From: Skermania sp. ID1734
GTDB lineage: Bacteria > Actinomycetota > Actinomycetes > Mycobacteriales > Mycobacteriaceae
DNA length: 64,000 nucleotides
Direction of reading: 5' to 3'
NCBI RefSeq assembly: GCF_007489285.1
Contig: NZ_VLIY01000014.1
Location: 1 to 64,000 of the forward strand
The notes under the pieces were generated by a model, which ran no database searches, was not told the origin of the DNA, and worked only from the letters and a program-made list of their open reading frames with translations. Shown one piece after another: positions 46,801 to 56,806 of the stretch. Each line of letters opens with the position of its first letter. Position 1 is the first letter of the stretch. The position numbers were made by a program, and so were the translations under genes.

Positions 46801-47825
46801 AGGAGGTGCGCCAGCTAGGGTTCGAGCTCGGTGAGGGTGTCACCTACGACGCCGGTGACGCGCTCGGAGTATTTCCCACCATCGCCGAAGGCGCGGTGTC
46901 GGAATGGCTATCGGTGACGGGATTGGACGGCGCCCAGACCGTGGACCTCGATGGCGAGCTGCCACTCGCCGAAACCTTGCGGACCCGGCTCGACATCTGT
47001 GGTGTCACACCGGCGTTGCTGCGCTTCGTTGCGGACCGCAACGAAGACCCACTGCTGGCCAAATTGCTTCGGCGCGACAACCGAAATGAACTCGACAGCT
47101 GGCTCTGGGGCCGGCAGATGGTCGACGTGCTGCGCGCCTTCCCGGTTGACGCTGATCTTGTCGACTGGTTGAGCGTGCTGAAGAAGCTGCAGCCGCGGCT
47201 CTACTCCATTTCGTCGAGCCCGTTGGTCAGCCCTCGCGAGGTGGAACTGACCGTGTCGGTGGTGCGCTACGAAAGCGGCGCCGGGGGAGTGTGTTCCACA
47301 TTTCTGGCTGATCGCGCAGAGCAGCCCGTGCCGATCTTTTTGCAACGTGCGCCGCACTTCCGGCCGCCAGCGGACCCGACGGTACCGATGATCATGGTCG
47401 GGCCCGGCACGGGGGTCGCTCCGTTTCGCGCCTTCCTGCAGGAGCGGCGAGCCTTGGGCGCCACGGGCAAGAACTGGCTGTTCTTCGGCGAACAGAATTC
47501 GGCCACCAACTTCTATTACCGCGACGAGCTGGAAGACATGTTCCGCGACGGCTTCCTCAACCGCCTTGACCTTGCCTTTTCACGCGACCAGCGCGAGCGA
47601 ATCTATGTGCAGCACAGGATGATCGAGCATGGCGCGCAACTATGGCGATGGATCTCCGACGGCGCCCACTTCTACGTGTGCGGTGATGCTGCCCGGATGG
47701 CCAAGGATGTCGACGACACACTCGTACAGATTTTCGGCATCCACGGCAACCTGGACGAGGAGGAAGCGCTGGCGTTTCGCAAGCAACTGATGAACGAGAA
47801 ACGCTACGTGCGCGACGTCTACTAG
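43860..47825 (+). CDS. Assimilatory nitrate reductase fused to a sulfite reductase-type flavoprotein
   Basis: A 1321-residue fusion. Residues 1-700: molybdopterin enzyme with the [4Fe-4S] ligands Cys13, Cys16, Cys20 and Cys50 and a probable Mo ligand Cys143 (SRLCMAS). About 800-945: flavodoxin domain (LWASQTGNAEELAHRF). About 960-1321: FAD/NADPH reductase part (YSISSSPL, GGVCSTFL, MVGPGTGVAPFR, VCGDAARMAKDV) like CysJ. NADPH electrons would thus reach Mo within one chain and reduce nitrate to nitrite. ATG 43860 is chosen on family length. It is inserted between clpC1 and mhuD; no nitrite reductase is nearby. Confidence 0.9.
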   Translation: MTANETPTVRAQCSYCGVGCGITVETDATRQVIAKVSGDKLHPANAGRLCTKGATHAEMMSAPGRMTTAYVRPSRQHPPEPVDVDGAIQQAAARIRDIVDEHGPDAVAIYVSGQMTLEAQYLAAKLAKGYLRTVHLESNSRLCMASAGTGYKQSLGADGPPGSYDDFDHADLFFVSGSNMADCHPILFLRMTDRIKSGAKLIVVGPRRTATADKADLFLQIKPGTDLALLNGLLHLLVENGDIDREFIAEHTEGWAAMEPLLADYPPSRVAAITGLTEDDIRTAARWIGAADNWMSCWTMGLNQSTHGTWNTNAICNLHLATGAICRTGSGPFSLTGQPNAMGGREMGYMGPGLPGQRSVVDPADRAFVEAAWGLGPGTIRTDIGTGTVDMFAKIAAGEIKACWIICTNPVASVANRKTVVAGLEAADLVITQDVFTETATNAYADIMLPAASWTESEGVMVNSERNVTLVQQAVEPVGQARPDWQLIAQMAAALGYGAAFDYASSAEIFDEIRQFVNPRTGYDLRGIDYPRLRRSSMQWPAPPGASPRNPIRYVTEERLRFPTPNGRAKFLPRPHLAPAEMPDDNYPFVLNTGRLQYQWHTMTKTGKVDKLNKLSPAPFVEINAADADALGITEEHQVEITSRRGRAVLPAVRTDRVSPGNCFAPFHWNDEHGEYLTVNAVTNDAVDQESLQPEFKVSAVSLRPVAPMTKTQPTSVNPARRLAAITGADTVTPPVPTELERTFLNGFFAALDLAAPLGVPTLPASAPLAPATRVWVEGLLAGTYSAPRLADATETSVEVDAPVLVLWASQTGNAEELAHRFADRLSGTNIRARTLSMDACDIAELAKAERAVIFSSTFGDGGPPDNGADFWERLTAADAPKLDSLHYSVLALGDSSYDDFCGHGRKIDDRLAELGARRMLTRVECEADDDDLAHRWAADVVKLLSSPRVAPTAAPGFTRTDPLQAPLVRNVLLTGTGSAKEVRQLGFELGEGVTYDAGDALGVFPTIAEGAVSEWLSVTGLDGAQTVDLDGELPLAETLRTRLDICGVTPALLRFVADRNEDPLLAKLLRRDNRNELDSWLWGRQMVDVLRAFPVDADLVDWLSVLKKLQPRLYSISSSPLVSPREVELTVSVVRYESGAGGVCSTFLADRAEQPVPIFLQRAPHFRPPADPTVPMIMVGPGTGVAPFRAFLQERRALGATGKNWLFFGEQNSATNFYYRDELEDMFRDGFLNRLDLAFSRDQRERIYVQHRMIEHGAQLWRWISDGAHFYVCGDAARMAKDVDDTLVQIFGIHGNLDEEEALAFRKQLMNEKRYVRDVY

Positions 47826-48052
47826 CGGCAGTTACGGTGACGCTCCAGTTGTCGCCGCGACTGCTCGTTCGTGGCGTCGAGCGACCGCAAGTGGTTGGCT
47901 CACCGCAACGCCGATACGTGCAGTCACCAGCCCGGCCGGACCAATCCCGACTCATAGCGCGTTGATCGGTGCCATCGCCCGCGGGCCGGAACAGCTCGCT
48001 CGCCGGTTGGTTGCGCAGCGTCGGCGGAGAATCGGTGCCTGGAGTTCTCAAC

Positions 48053-48154
48053 GTGCTGAACAGGTCGGAATCCGTTGTGGCACTGGCTATCTATCTCGTC
48101 GTATGCGGCGCCGTCATGACATGGTTGACGCGTACTCGAGACCTGACGTGGTGA
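48053..48154 (+). CDS. Possible 33-residue single-pass membrane peptide
   Basis: GTG 48053 has GGAG eight bases upstream and opens a 33-codon frame with one hydrophobic helix (SVVALAIYLVVCGAVMTWL) and a basic tail. It sits alone in the 385-bp gap 47826-48210. No family is recognised. The rest of the gap shows no other feature. Support is limited to the start signal and the membrane helix. Confidence 0.35.
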   Translation: MLNRSESVVALAIYLVVCGAVMTWLTRTRDLTW

Positions 48155-48210
48155 TCGGAGTAGGTTCGACTTGAGAGGCTTTCGGCGAACGACTGGAGGG
48201 AAACGCACTC

Positions 48211-48651
48211 ATGGCAACACGTACCGCGAAAACTGCTTGGACTGGCTCGTTGCAGGACGGCTCCGGCCGAGTAGAGCTGTCGAGTTCCGGGGTCGGCACG
48301 TACGACGTGTCCTTCCCCAAGCGTGCTGCCGAAGAGGCCGACGGCACCACGAGCCCCGAGGAACTGATCGCGGCAGCGCATTCGTCGTGCTTTGCCATGG
48401 CCATGTCGGGTGAAATCGCCCGTGCCGGCGGGACGCCGGAGAGCCTCGACGTGTCGGCCGCCGTGTCGCTGGGCCCCGACCCCGCCGGCGGCTTCCGGCT
48501 CACCGGCATCAAGCTCACCGTGCGCGGCAAGGCCGGTGGGCTCGATGAGGCAGGCTTCGTCAAGGCGGCCGAGGCCGCGAAATCGGGCTGCCCGGTCAGC
48601 AAGGCGCTCAGTGGCACCGAGATCACCCTCGACGCGGCGATGGACAGTTAG
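48211..48651 (+). CDS. OsmC-family peroxidase
   Basis: A 146-residue OsmC/Ohr-fold protein that reduces organic hydroperoxides through two Cys, here in HSSCFAMAM (about residue 60) and KSGCPVSKAL (about residue 130). GGAGGGAAAC precedes the start. Function is peroxide detoxification. It converges on mhuD. Confidence 0.9.
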   Translation: MATRTAKTAWTGSLQDGSGRVELSSSGVGTYDVSFPKRAAEEADGTTSPEELIAAAHSSCFAMAMSGEIARAGGTPESLDVSAAVSLGPDPAGGFRLTGIKLTVRGKAGGLDEAGFVKAAEAAKSGCPVSKALSGTEITLDAAMDS

Positions 48652-48677
48652 TCCCGGGACGAACCCATGACTACGGC

Positions 48678-48995
48678 TCAGCCCTCCGCGGGCTGAGCCG
48701 TAACGTCGAGGACCACCTCGAATTCGAGCAGTGACGATCCCGATGCGACCGGTCGCGATCGCTCACCGGCGTGCGCCTCGCGCGCGGGGCCGTCCCGCCA
48801 CGCCGCGAAGGACTCCTCGGAATCCCACTGCGTGACAACGAAATAGCGGTCGTCCCCACGGACCGGGCGCAACAACTGGAAGCCCAGGAAGCCCTTGGCG
48901 CTGTCCACCGTGTGGGCTCGGTTGGCGAACCGCTTCTCCAGTTCGGGGCCCGCGCCCTCGGGCACCTCGATTGCGTTGATCTTCACCACAGCCAT
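48678..48995 (-). CDS. mhuD: Heme-degrading monooxygenase MhuD
   Basis: A 105-residue ABM-fold protein. It matches MhuD of M. tuberculosis in position and sequence: MAVVKINAIEV at the N-terminus, then GFLGFQLLRPV. The residues known to be essential there are conserved at the same numbers: Asn7, Trp66 and the heme-ligating His75. It degrades heme to mycobilin and releases iron. It is divergent from a hydrolase gene, as in M. tuberculosis (Rv3592/Rv3591c). Confidence 0.9.
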   Translation of the reverse strand: MAVVKINAIEVPEGAGPELEKRFANRAHTVDSAKGFLGFQLLRPVRGDDRYFVVTQWDSEESFAAWRDGPAREAHAGERSRPVASGSSLLEFEVVLDVTAQPAEG

Positions 48996-49030
48996 GGTTG
49001 AACAGTACTCGCGCGGTTACCGTCGAGCCT

Positions 49031-49783
49031 GTGCTGCATGACGAGGGTGGCGAAGGCGCGCCGATCCTGCTCTTGCATGGATTGATGGGCAGCGCCCGCA
49101 CATGGGCCCGCCAACTGCCGTGGCTGCGCGGTCACGGCAGGGTCTACACCTTTGACGCCGCCGCGCACGGCAGGCCGGCTCCGGCACAACTCAGCACCGA
49201 AGCGTTCGTTGCCGACCTCCTCGCCGCGCTCGGAGTGATCGACGAGCCGATGACCGTTATCGGGCACTCTATGGGCGGCCTGCATGCCTGGTGTCTCGCG
49301 GCGTCCGAACCCGACCGGGTATCCGCACTGGTAGTCGAGGACATGGCGCCGGATTTCCGGGGCCGCACGGCCGCCGATTGGGCACGGCTGATCAAGTCGT
49401 GGCCGCAGCCGTTCGCTTCCGAGCAGGCGATGCTCGACTATTTCGGGCCGGTCGCCGGCCGCTACTTTCTCGACTCGTTCGAACACCGCGGCGACGGCTG
49501 GCACCTGCACGGCTCCGTCGACACCTTTGTGGCCATCTCCGAGGAGTGGGGGACAAGGCATTTCTGGGACGAGTGGGCGCAGGTTCGGGCGCCGGCGCTG
49601 CTGATCGAGGGCGAACACTCGATCACCCCGCCCGGTCAGATGCGGCGGATGGCGCAATTGCACCCGAACTCCGAGTACGTGCGGGTTGTCGGCGCCGCCC
49701 ACCTGGTGCACGATGAGCAACCGGAGCTCTTTCGTCGCGAAGTCGAGAGGTTCCTGCGCAACCAGTCAGGCTTCGCCGGCTAG
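49031..49783 (+). CDS. Alpha/beta hydrolase next to mhuD
   Basis: A 250-residue hydrolase. LLLHGLMGS (oxyanion), GHSMGG (nucleophile), and a late His in GAAHLVHDE. GTG 49031 is chosen: TACCGT (49018-49023) lies seven bases before it, a leaderless arrangement; TTG 48998 is an upstream alternative. It corresponds to Rv3591c of M. tuberculosis. It overlaps mutY by 18 bases at the convergent ends. Substrate unknown. Confidence 0.82.
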   Translation: MLHDEGGEGAPILLLHGLMGSARTWARQLPWLRGHGRVYTFDAAAHGRPAPAQLSTEAFVADLLAALGVIDEPMTVIGHSMGGLHAWCLAASEPDRVSALVVEDMAPDFRGRTAADWARLIKSWPQPFASEQAMLDYFGPVAGRYFLDSFEHRGDGWHLHGSVDTFVAISEEWGTRHFWDEWAQVRAPALLIEGEHSITPPGQMRRMAQLHPNSEYVRVVGAAHLVHDEQPELFRREVERFLRNQSGFAG

Positions 49784-50629
49784 CGCGAAGAGGCCATTGT
49801 CGGTCTGCTCGACGAGCCCGTCGACCAGCAGGGAATCCAGTGCGCGGTCGCGCTGCGCCGGATCGCGCGTCCATGCCACGTCCAGTTGCGCCTTGGGAAC
49901 CGGGTGGTGGGCTGAGCGCAACACGTCGAGCAACCGGCCGCGGGCTTGGCGGTCGGTGCCCTCGTAGCGTTGCGTGCGCTGGCGTTGCGCTGAGTCGGGA
50001 CGGCCCGCCTCCCGCCAGGCGCAGCGCGGCAGCGGACAGTCCTGGCAGCGTGGTGACCGGGCGGTGCACACGGTTGCGCCCAGCTCCATCAGCGCCGCGG
50101 AAAATTCCGCTGCTGCAGCCTTTTTCGCGGGAAGTAAGGCCTCGACATCGGCCAGGTCGCGACGGCTGGGCGCACCCGGGACCGCCTGCCCGAGGACAGC
50201 TCTGGCGACGACTCTGCGCACGTTCGTGTCGACCACCGGCACGCGCGCACCGTAGGCAAAACAGGCGACGGCCCGCGCGGTGTATTCGCCGATTCCGGGT
50301 AGCGTGAGCAGCGTGTCGACGTCGGACGGAACGATGTCGCCGTGTTCGCGCGCGATGATTCCGGCGCATTCGTGCAACCGCAGCGCGCGGCGCGGATAGC
50401 CGAGTTTCCCCCAGGCTCGCAGCACTTCTCCTGGGCTGTCGGCAGCCATGGCAGACGGAACCGGCCAGCGGGTCACCCATTCGAGCCAGATCGGTTCTAC
50501 CCGTGCCACCGGCGTTTGCTGCAGCATGATCTCGCTCATCAGAATCTGCCACGCGGTCACGCCATAGCGCCGCCACGGCAGGTCGCGGGCGACGTCGCGA
50601 TACCAGTGTCGCAGTGCAGCGTCGATCAT
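49766..50629 (-). CDS. mutY: A/G-specific adenine DNA glycosylase
   Basis: Removes adenine mispaired with 8-oxoguanine. The 287-residue protein has the catalytic Glu in SEIMLQQTPVARV, the helix-hairpin-helix LPGIGEYTA with Asp in VVDTNVRRV, and an iron-sulfur cluster motif CTARSPRCQDCPLPRC. The C-terminal OB/MutT-like domain found in longer MutY proteins is absent, as usual in actinobacteria. ATG 50629 is the start. It is divergent from the carbonic anhydrase gene. Confidence 0.93.
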   Translation of the reverse strand: MIDAALRHWYRDVARDLPWRRYGVTAWQILMSEIMLQQTPVARVEPIWLEWVTRWPVPSAMAADSPGEVLRAWGKLGYPRRALRLHECAGIIAREHGDIVPSDVDTLLTLPGIGEYTARAVACFAYGARVPVVDTNVRRVVARAVLGQAVPGAPSRRDLADVEALLPAKKAAAAEFSAALMELGATVCTARSPRCQDCPLPRCAWREAGRPDSAQRQRTQRYEGTDRQARGRLLDVLRSAHHPVPKAQLDVAWTRDPAQRDRALDSLLVDGLVEQTDNGLFALAGEA

Positions 50630-50692
50630 GGCCTCCAACCAGTTTCGACGGTAGGTGTTCCTACCCGTTAACGAGGTGTGCAGAATGGCCTT

Positions 50693-51334
50693 ATGCCGAA
50701 CAGCAACCCGATCAGTGCCTGGAAGTCGTTGCGCGAAGGAAACGAGCGCTTTGTTGCAGGCTCGCAGCAGCATCCTAGTCAGGGTGCGGCGGACCGTGAA
50801 GAGTTGGTCAAGGGCCAACATCCCACCGCCGTACTCTTCGGTTGCGGAGATTCCCGCGTCGCGGCAGAGATCATCTTCGACCAGGGTCTCGGCGACATGT
50901 TCGTCGTCCGGACGGCCGGCCATGTCATCGACAGCTCGGTGCTCGGGTCGATCGAATACGCGGTCGAGTTGCTCAACGTCCCGCTGATCGTCGTGCTCGG
51001 CCACGACTCCTGCGGTGCCGTGAAGGCCAGCCTGGACGCGATCGACGCCGGCAGCATCCCGCCCGGTCACATCCGTAGCCTGGTCGAGCGCGTGATGCCG
51101 TCGATTCTGATCGGACGCAAGGAAGGGCTGTCGAGCGTTGACGACCTGGAAGCGCGCCATGTCGTGGAAACCTGCACGCTGCTCGCCGACTACTCGCCAA
51201 TAATCGCCGAGAAGATCGCCACCGGAAAGCTCGCCGTCGCTGCCGTCACCTACCGACTCGAAGACGGCCGCGCGATTTTGCGCAGCGTGGTCGGCGACAT
51301 CGGCGCCCAACCCGACGCGCCACTGACAGTGTGA
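50693..51334 (+). CDS. Beta-class carbonic anhydrase
   Basis: The 213-residue enzyme interconverts CO2 and bicarbonate. Zinc ligands Cys51, His104 and Cys107 are in FGCGDSR and GHDSCGAV; Asp53-Arg55 forms the catalytic dyad. It starts at ATG 50693; GTG 50678 is possible but its GAGG is too close. It is the counterpart of CanB (Rv3588c) by position. Confidence 0.92.
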   Translation: MPNSNPISAWKSLREGNERFVAGSQQHPSQGAADREELVKGQHPTAVLFGCGDSRVAAEIIFDQGLGDMFVVRTAGHVIDSSVLGSIEYAVELLNVPLIVVLGHDSCGAVKASLDAIDAGSIPPGHIRSLVERVMPSILIGRKEGLSSVDDLEARHVVETCTLLADYSPIIAEKIATGKLAVAAVTYRLEDGRAILRSVVGDIGAQPDAPLTV

Positions 51335-51402
51335 CGCGCTAGCCCCCGACACGCCGATGTCTGATCGACGGCGTGCGGGGTCGCTGCGCCTACCGTGGAA
51401 AC

Positions 51403-52083
51403 GTGTTGGAACCGAACGGCCCGCTGCCGCCTGAGGTCTATCGGCGGCGCAGAGTTGCCGCGATAGTCATCGCGGTGGTTGTCCTCGTTGTACTCGTCTG
51501 GATCATCGCCTCGATGCGAGGTGGTGACGACTCGTCGTCTGCGGCCGCTGCCGCGTCCAGTTCCGCTGCTGCGGCCTCCTCGACTGCGGCCAGCGCAACG
51601 GCCGGGGCGTCGGGCGCACCCGCACCGGGACAGCCTGCCGCCAGCGGTGTGGCGGCGCCCAGCGGTCAGGCGGCCGCGCCGGTGCCGGCCGGGCAATGCC
51701 CGGACCAGTCGTTGGCGCTCAAGGCAACGGTTGGTCAGCCCACCTACCCGGCCGGTCAGAAGCCGCAGTTCGGAATGGTTATCACCAACATCTCGACCGC
51801 GCCTTGCCAGCGCGATCTCGGCGCAGGTCTGCAGCAGATGCTGGTGTACAGCATCGATGGCACCCAGCGGATCTGGTCGAACACCGACTGCTTCCCCAGC
51901 AACACTCCCGACGTCCGGACCCTGAACCCAGGCCAGCAGGCCGTGTTCAAGGTGGAATGGTCGGGCGAGACCTCCCAGCCGCAGTGCGCGGGAGACCGGG
52001 TACCGGTCCAGCCGGGCGCCTACACGGTGGTCGCACAACTCGGGGCGCTGCGCAGTCCGCCCGAGCCGTTCAACATTTCTTAA
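51403..52083 (+). CDS. Membrane-anchored extracytoplasmic protein
   Basis: A 226-residue protein: a short cytoplasmic N-terminus, one transmembrane helix (about 18-37), a long Ser/Ala/Gly/Pro low-complexity linker (about 45-95), then a compact domain of about 130 residues with three or four Cys (CPDQSL, APCQRD, NTDCFPS, QPQCAGD). The domain looks like a beta-sandwich of the DUF4232 type. TACCGT (51391-51396) precedes GTG 51403 by six bases, so it is leaderless. By position it is the Rv3587c homologue. Role unknown. Confidence 0.78.
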   Translation: MLEPNGPLPPEVYRRRRVAAIVIAVVVLVVLVWIIASMRGGDDSSSAAAAASSSAAAASSTAASATAGASGAPAPGQPAASGVAAPSGQAAAPVPAGQCPDQSLALKATVGQPTYPAGQKPQFGMVITNISTAPCQRDLGAGLQQMLVYSIDGTQRIWSNTDCFPSNTPDVRTLNPGQQAVFKVEWSGETSQPQCAGDRVPVQPGAYTVVAQLGALRSPPEPFNIS

Positions 52084-52095
52084 AGGCGCCGCTGG

Positions 52096-53211
52096 TCAGT
52101 CGAACTGGCCAGCGATACCCGCCTCGGCCAGTCGGGACAGGCCCTCCCGGATGTGGCGGGCCCAGTGGTTGCCGATCCCGGCAACCGTTTCCAGGTCGGC
52201 CGCGGTTGCCGCGAGCAGTCCCTGCAAGGTGCCGAACGCGGTCACCAGCCGGTCGATCTGCGTCGACTGAACCCGCGGAATGCGCGACAGCATCCGGTAA
52301 CCCCGCGGGCTCATCGGGGTATCGAGAGCCTCGATTGTGGCGGGTTGGCCCAGAACCGGAGCCAGCGCCGTGAGGTCCAGCAAATCGGAGTCCGTAAGAG
52401 CGTCGAGCATGGCCAGCGCCTGTTCGACGGCGACTCTGCTGGGCGCGCTCGAGCCGGCGAGGTAGTCGCGAATCAACAACTGGCGCACGGCCTCGTTGTC
52501 GCCCACGAGCTCCTCGAGTTGCAGGGCCAACTGGCGTCCGTCGCTGCCGAGCTCGAGGACATCCTGGGAAATCTCCAGGGATATCCGGCGAACCATCTCG
52601 AGTCGCTGCACGACGGTCAGCGCATCCCGCAGCGTCACGTAGTCCTCGATCTCGACGAGGGAAAGCTGGGTGGTCACCTCGTCGAGCCGGGCCTTATAGC
52701 GCTCGAGGGTCGCCACTGCCTGGTTCGCGCGCGACAGAATGGTCGGCGAACCGACCATCACATGTCGCACGCTGTCTACATAAACGCTGACTATGCTCAT
52801 CGACTGGCTCACCGACACGACGGGATAACCCGTCTGGATGGCCGTGCGCTCCGCCGCGCGATGCCGGGTGCCGGACTCCACCGTGGGAATCTTCGGATCC
52901 GGCACCAACTGCACGTTCGCGCGGACCACCCGTTTGCCGTCGGTGGACAGCACCACGGCGCCGTCCATCTTCGACAACTCCCGCAACCGGGTGGGCGCGA
53001 ACTCGACGTCCAATTCGAAGCCGCCGTCGCAGATGGCTTCGACGTTTTCGTCGTAGCCGAGCACAATCAGCCCGCCGGTGCGACCACGCAGAATGCGTTC
53101 GAGGCCGTCCCGCAGAGCCGTGCCGGGAGCAAGGCGGGCGATGGCATCACGCAGCGCTGCGGACGTGTGCAGCGCCGACGACCGCAGCGCCGCTGACCTC
53201 GACTGGTCCAT
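52096..53211 (-). CDS. disA: DNA integrity scanning protein DisA, diadenylate cyclase
   Basis: A 371-residue protein that makes c-di-AMP from two ATP. The DAC domain shows [10 protein letters not shown] and [11 protein letters not shown], the two active-site motifs. The middle is helical and the C-terminal helix-hairpin-helix ([19 protein letters not shown]) binds branched DNA. AAGGAAAGGGGG precedes the start. It is downstream of radA on the same strand; RadA is known to modulate DisA. Confidence 0.96.
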   Translation of the reverse strand: MDQSRSAALRSSALHTSAALRDAIARLAPGTALRDGLERILRGRTGGLIVLGYDENVEAICDGGFELDVEFAPTRLRELSKMDGAVVLSTDGKRVVRANVQLVPDPKIPTVESGTRHRAAERTAIQTGYPVVSVSQSMSIVSVYVDSVRHVMVGSPTILSRANQAVATLERYKARLDEVTTQLSLVEIEDYVTLRDALTVVQRLEMVRRISLEISQDVLELGSDGRQLALQLEELVGDNEAVRQLLIRDYLAGSSAPSRVAVEQALAMLDALTDSDLLDLTALAPVLGQPATIEALDTPMSPRGYRMLSRIPRVQSTQIDRLVTAFGTLQGLLAATAADLETVAGIGNHWARHIREGLSRLAEAGIAGQFD

Positions 53212-53303
53212 TTCGCCCCCTTTCCTTCCGGTTGCGCGCGACTATTCAGGTTACCCAGCTCACAGCTGATTACAGATTCGTGCAGGTTGGACGATGTCTC
53301 GGG

Positions 53304-54665
53304 CTAGCTGAGGTGCCGTAGCGCGCCGGCCAGGTCAGCGACCTCGAGCACTTCCATACCTGGTGGTACCGGTCCCGCTTGCGGCGGCACGAGTGCGCGA
53401 TCGAAGCCGAGGCGTCGGGCCTCGAGCAGTCGACGACCGATGGCGGAGACGCGCCGCACTTCGCCCGCGAGACCGACCTCACCGATCGCCACCATCCCGC
53501 TCGGCAGCGCCGTGCCGCCGGCCGCCGAGGCAATGGCTACGGCGACCGCGAGATCCGCGGCCGGCTCGCCGATCCGCATGCCGCCAACCGTTGACGTGTA
53601 CACGTCATGCTCGAAAAGCTTTACGCCGCAGCGACTTCCGAGCACTGCGACGGTCATCGACACGCGGTTGTAATCGAGCCCGCTGACGGCCCGCCGGGGC
53701 GCCGGGTTGGCGGTCTTGTGCACCAGTGCTTGCACCTCAGCCACCATGGCGCGCTTGCCGTCCATCGTCACCGTCACTGCGGTGCCGGGTACGGGGTCGG
53801 ATTGGTGGTGAAGGAATAGCGCAGACGGATCTGCGATCCCGACGATGCCCGCATCGTGCAGTTCGAAGCAACCGACCTCGTCGGCAGCGCCGAAGCGGTT
53901 CTTCACTCCGCGGACCAGTCGCAAGGTCGAGTGTCGGTCGCCTTCGAAATGCAATACGACGTCCACTAGATGCTCGAGCGTGCGCGGTCCGGCGATCGCG
54001 CCTTCTTTCGTCACATGGCCGACCAGCACGACCGCGACGCCGGTGCGCTTCGCCAGCCCGGTCAATGCCGCGGTGATGGCCCGGACCTGTGTTACGCCAC
54101 CGAGCACGCCGTCGGCTTCCGACGTGCTCAGTGTTTGCACCGAGTCGACCACCAGCAGCGTCGGGGCGACGGCGTCGACTTGAGCACAGACCATGGCCAG
54201 ATCCGATTCGGCGGCGAGGTAGACCCGATCGTGCAGCGCGCCGGTGCGATCCGCGCGCAATCGAACCTGACCCGCGGATTCCTCGCCGGTCACGTAAAGT
54301 GCCCGGTCTTCCGGTGAGCGCCGCGCCCAGTTGTGCACGACCTCGAGCAGCAAGGTGGACTTGCCCACGCCCGGCTCACCGGCGAGCAGGACGACCGAGC
54401 CTGGAACTAGTCCGCCGCCGAGCACCCGATCCAACTCGCCGACGCCGGTCGGTTTGACGAGCGCTGCCTGCGCATCGACCGCTGTGATCGGGGTGGCGAC
54501 CGAGCTCGGCAGCATGGCGGCTCGCGACGAACCAGAACGCACGAGCGGACTCACGACGGACTCTTCGATCGACCCCCACCCGCCGCAGTCGGGGCATTTG
54601 CCCACCCACTTCGCGACAACATGGCCGCACTCGCGGCAGCGGTACTCGGTCTTCGGTTTGGTCAC
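53304..54665 (-). CDS. radA: DNA repair protein RadA
   Basis: A 453-residue branch-migration ATPase. Zinc finger [19 protein letters not shown], Walker [15 protein letters not shown], the KNRFG motif ([13 protein letters not shown]), and a Lon-like C-terminal domain. TAGGCT (minus strand 54678-54673) is seven bases before GTG 54665, so it is leaderless. disA follows 92 bases downstream. Confidence 0.96.
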   Translation of the reverse strand: MTKPKTEYRCRECGHVVAKWVGKCPDCGGWGSIEESVVSPLVRSGSSRAAMLPSSVATPITAVDAQAALVKPTGVGELDRVLGGGLVPGSVVLLAGEPGVGKSTLLLEVVHNWARRSPEDRALYVTGEESAGQVRLRADRTGALHDRVYLAAESDLAMVCAQVDAVAPTLLVVDSVQTLSTSEADGVLGGVTQVRAITAALTGLAKRTGVAVVLVGHVTKEGAIAGPRTLEHLVDVVLHFEGDRHSTLRLVRGVKNRFGAADEVGCFELHDAGIVGIADPSALFLHHQSDPVPGTAVTVTMDGKRAMVAEVQALVHKTANPAPRRAVSGLDYNRVSMTVAVLGSRCGVKLFEHDVYTSTVGGMRIGEPAADLAVAVAIASAAGGTALPSGMVAIGEVGLAGEVRRVSAIGRRLLEARRLGFDRALVPPQAGPVPPGMEVLEVADLAGALRHLS

Positions 54666-54709
54666 GCAGGGCAGCCTAGGGTGCCGCTACGACAAATCCC
54701 GCAGCTTGA

Positions 54710-55312
54710 TCAGCCCTCGCCGCCGGCGGTGCCGGACTTGGAGGACTCGAAGCGCGGCGTCTTCGGGCCGGCATCCACCGGCACGTCGATCTTGATGGTG
54801 CCCGCCTTGGCAAACGTGAACGTCATCGGGTACGTCAGTCCGGGAGTGACGTTCTTTCGCAGGCCGGTGATCTCGACCCGGATCGGCTTGGCCTCGGGGT
54901 CGGCGCCATTGGCGTCCGCGCTCGGGTTGCTCTGCACGCCGGGCCCGGCCGCGACGAGTTCGCTGAGCGGCTTGATCGTGGCCTTGTCGGCGGGTGTCAC
55001 GTGGATGTCACCGAGGTCGGTGCTGATGCCGGTGAGCTGGTCCGGCTTGTCGGCACTGGAGTTGATCGCATTGAACGCCAAGGCAGCCTTGCCGCCCTTG
55101 CTGTTGGTGTATTCCTGAGTCGCGGGATAGAGGATCCGGACGTCGCGGAGCGCGATCTGGCCCTGCGTAGCGTAGTTGCCGTTGACGGCCGCGACCTGCT
55201 GCGCGGTCTGCGAAATTTGACCAGCGCCGCAGCCGGAAAGGGCCAGCGCTGCGCCTACGGCAATGGCGGCGACGGTAACTCGACGAGCTCCCACAGCTGT
55301 CCGAGCGTTCAC
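54710..55312 (-). CDS. LpqE-like lipoprotein
   Basis: A 200-residue lipoprotein. The signal peptide ends in a lipobox LSGCGAG, with Cys near residue 28. The mature part is a beta-rich domain without a recognised catalytic motif and is the counterpart of LpqE (Rv3584) by position, divergent from carD. GTG 55312 has GGAGGAA seven bases upstream. Possible links to the envelope or stress response are unproven. Confidence 0.85.
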   Translation of the reverse strand: MNARTAVGARRVTVAAIAVGAALALSGCGAGQISQTAQQVAAVNGNYATQGQIALRDVRILYPATQEYTNSKGGKAALAFNAINSSADKPDQLTGISTDLGDIHVTPADKATIKPLSELVAAGPGVQSNPSADANGADPEAKPIRVEITGLRKNVTPGLTYPMTFTFAKAGTIKIDVPVDAGPKTPRFESSKSGTAGGEG

Positions 55313-56122
<810 letters not shown>

Positions 56123-56124
56123 GC

Positions 56125-56805
56125 GTGAGCATCCAGGTCCGCGGCCGCGTAGTCGCGTTGGTTCCGGCTGCCGGTCGCGGCACACGTCTGGGTGAGGCAC
56201 AGCCCAAGGCGTTCGTCGAAATCGCTGGTTGCCCGATGGTGAGCATCGCCGTCGAAGGCCTGTTGAGCTCGGGTGTTGTCGACCGCGTCGTTGTCGTAGT
56301 GCCGTCGGAGTTGCTCGCTCGGGCTGCTGATCTGGTTCCCGAACAGGTGCAGGTGGTCGCGGGTGGCGCCGAAAGAATCGACTCCGTCCGCGCGGGGATG
56401 GACGCTGCCAGCGATGCCGACTTCGTCCTCGTCCACGACGCCGCGCGGGCCTTGACGCCCCCGAGTCTGGTTTCCCGCGTGGTTTCGGAACTGCAGGCGG
56501 GCCGGTCGGCGGTTGTCCCCGCCCTGCCGGTGGCCGACACCATCAAGACCGTCGATGACGCCGGTGATGTCACCGGGACTCCCGATCGTGCGCAGTTGCG
56601 CGCAATTCAGACACCACAGGGATTCGCCGCGGATTTGCTGCGTCGCGCGTACGCCGCCGCTCCCGCGGGTGCTTTTGCGACCGACGACGCCGGACTCGTC
56701 GAGCGGCTTGGGGAGCGCGTCCATACCGTGCCCGGCGACCCGCTGGCCTTCAAGATCACTACTCCGCTGGACCTGCGTCTGGCGCGTTCCCTGGCAGGGG
56801 GTTGA
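56125..56805 (+). CDS. ispD: 2-C-methyl-D-erythritol 4-phosphate cytidylyltransferase
   Basis: Third step of the MEP isoprenoid pathway. The 226-residue protein shows [41 protein letters not shown] and IQTPQGF. It starts at GTG 56125, two bases after carD, and ispF begins one base after its stop. Confidence 0.95.
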   Translation: MSIQVRGRVVALVPAAGRGTRLGEAQPKAFVEIAGCPMVSIAVEGLLSSGVVDRVVVVVPSELLARAADLVPEQVQVVAGGAERIDSVRAGMDAASDADFVLVHDAARALTPPSLVSRVVSELQAGRSAVVPALPVADTIKTVDDAGDVTGTPDRAQLRAIQTPQGFAADLLRRAYAAAPAGAFATDDAGLVERLGERVHTVPGDPLAFKITTPLDLRLARSLAGG

Positions 56806-56806
56806 G

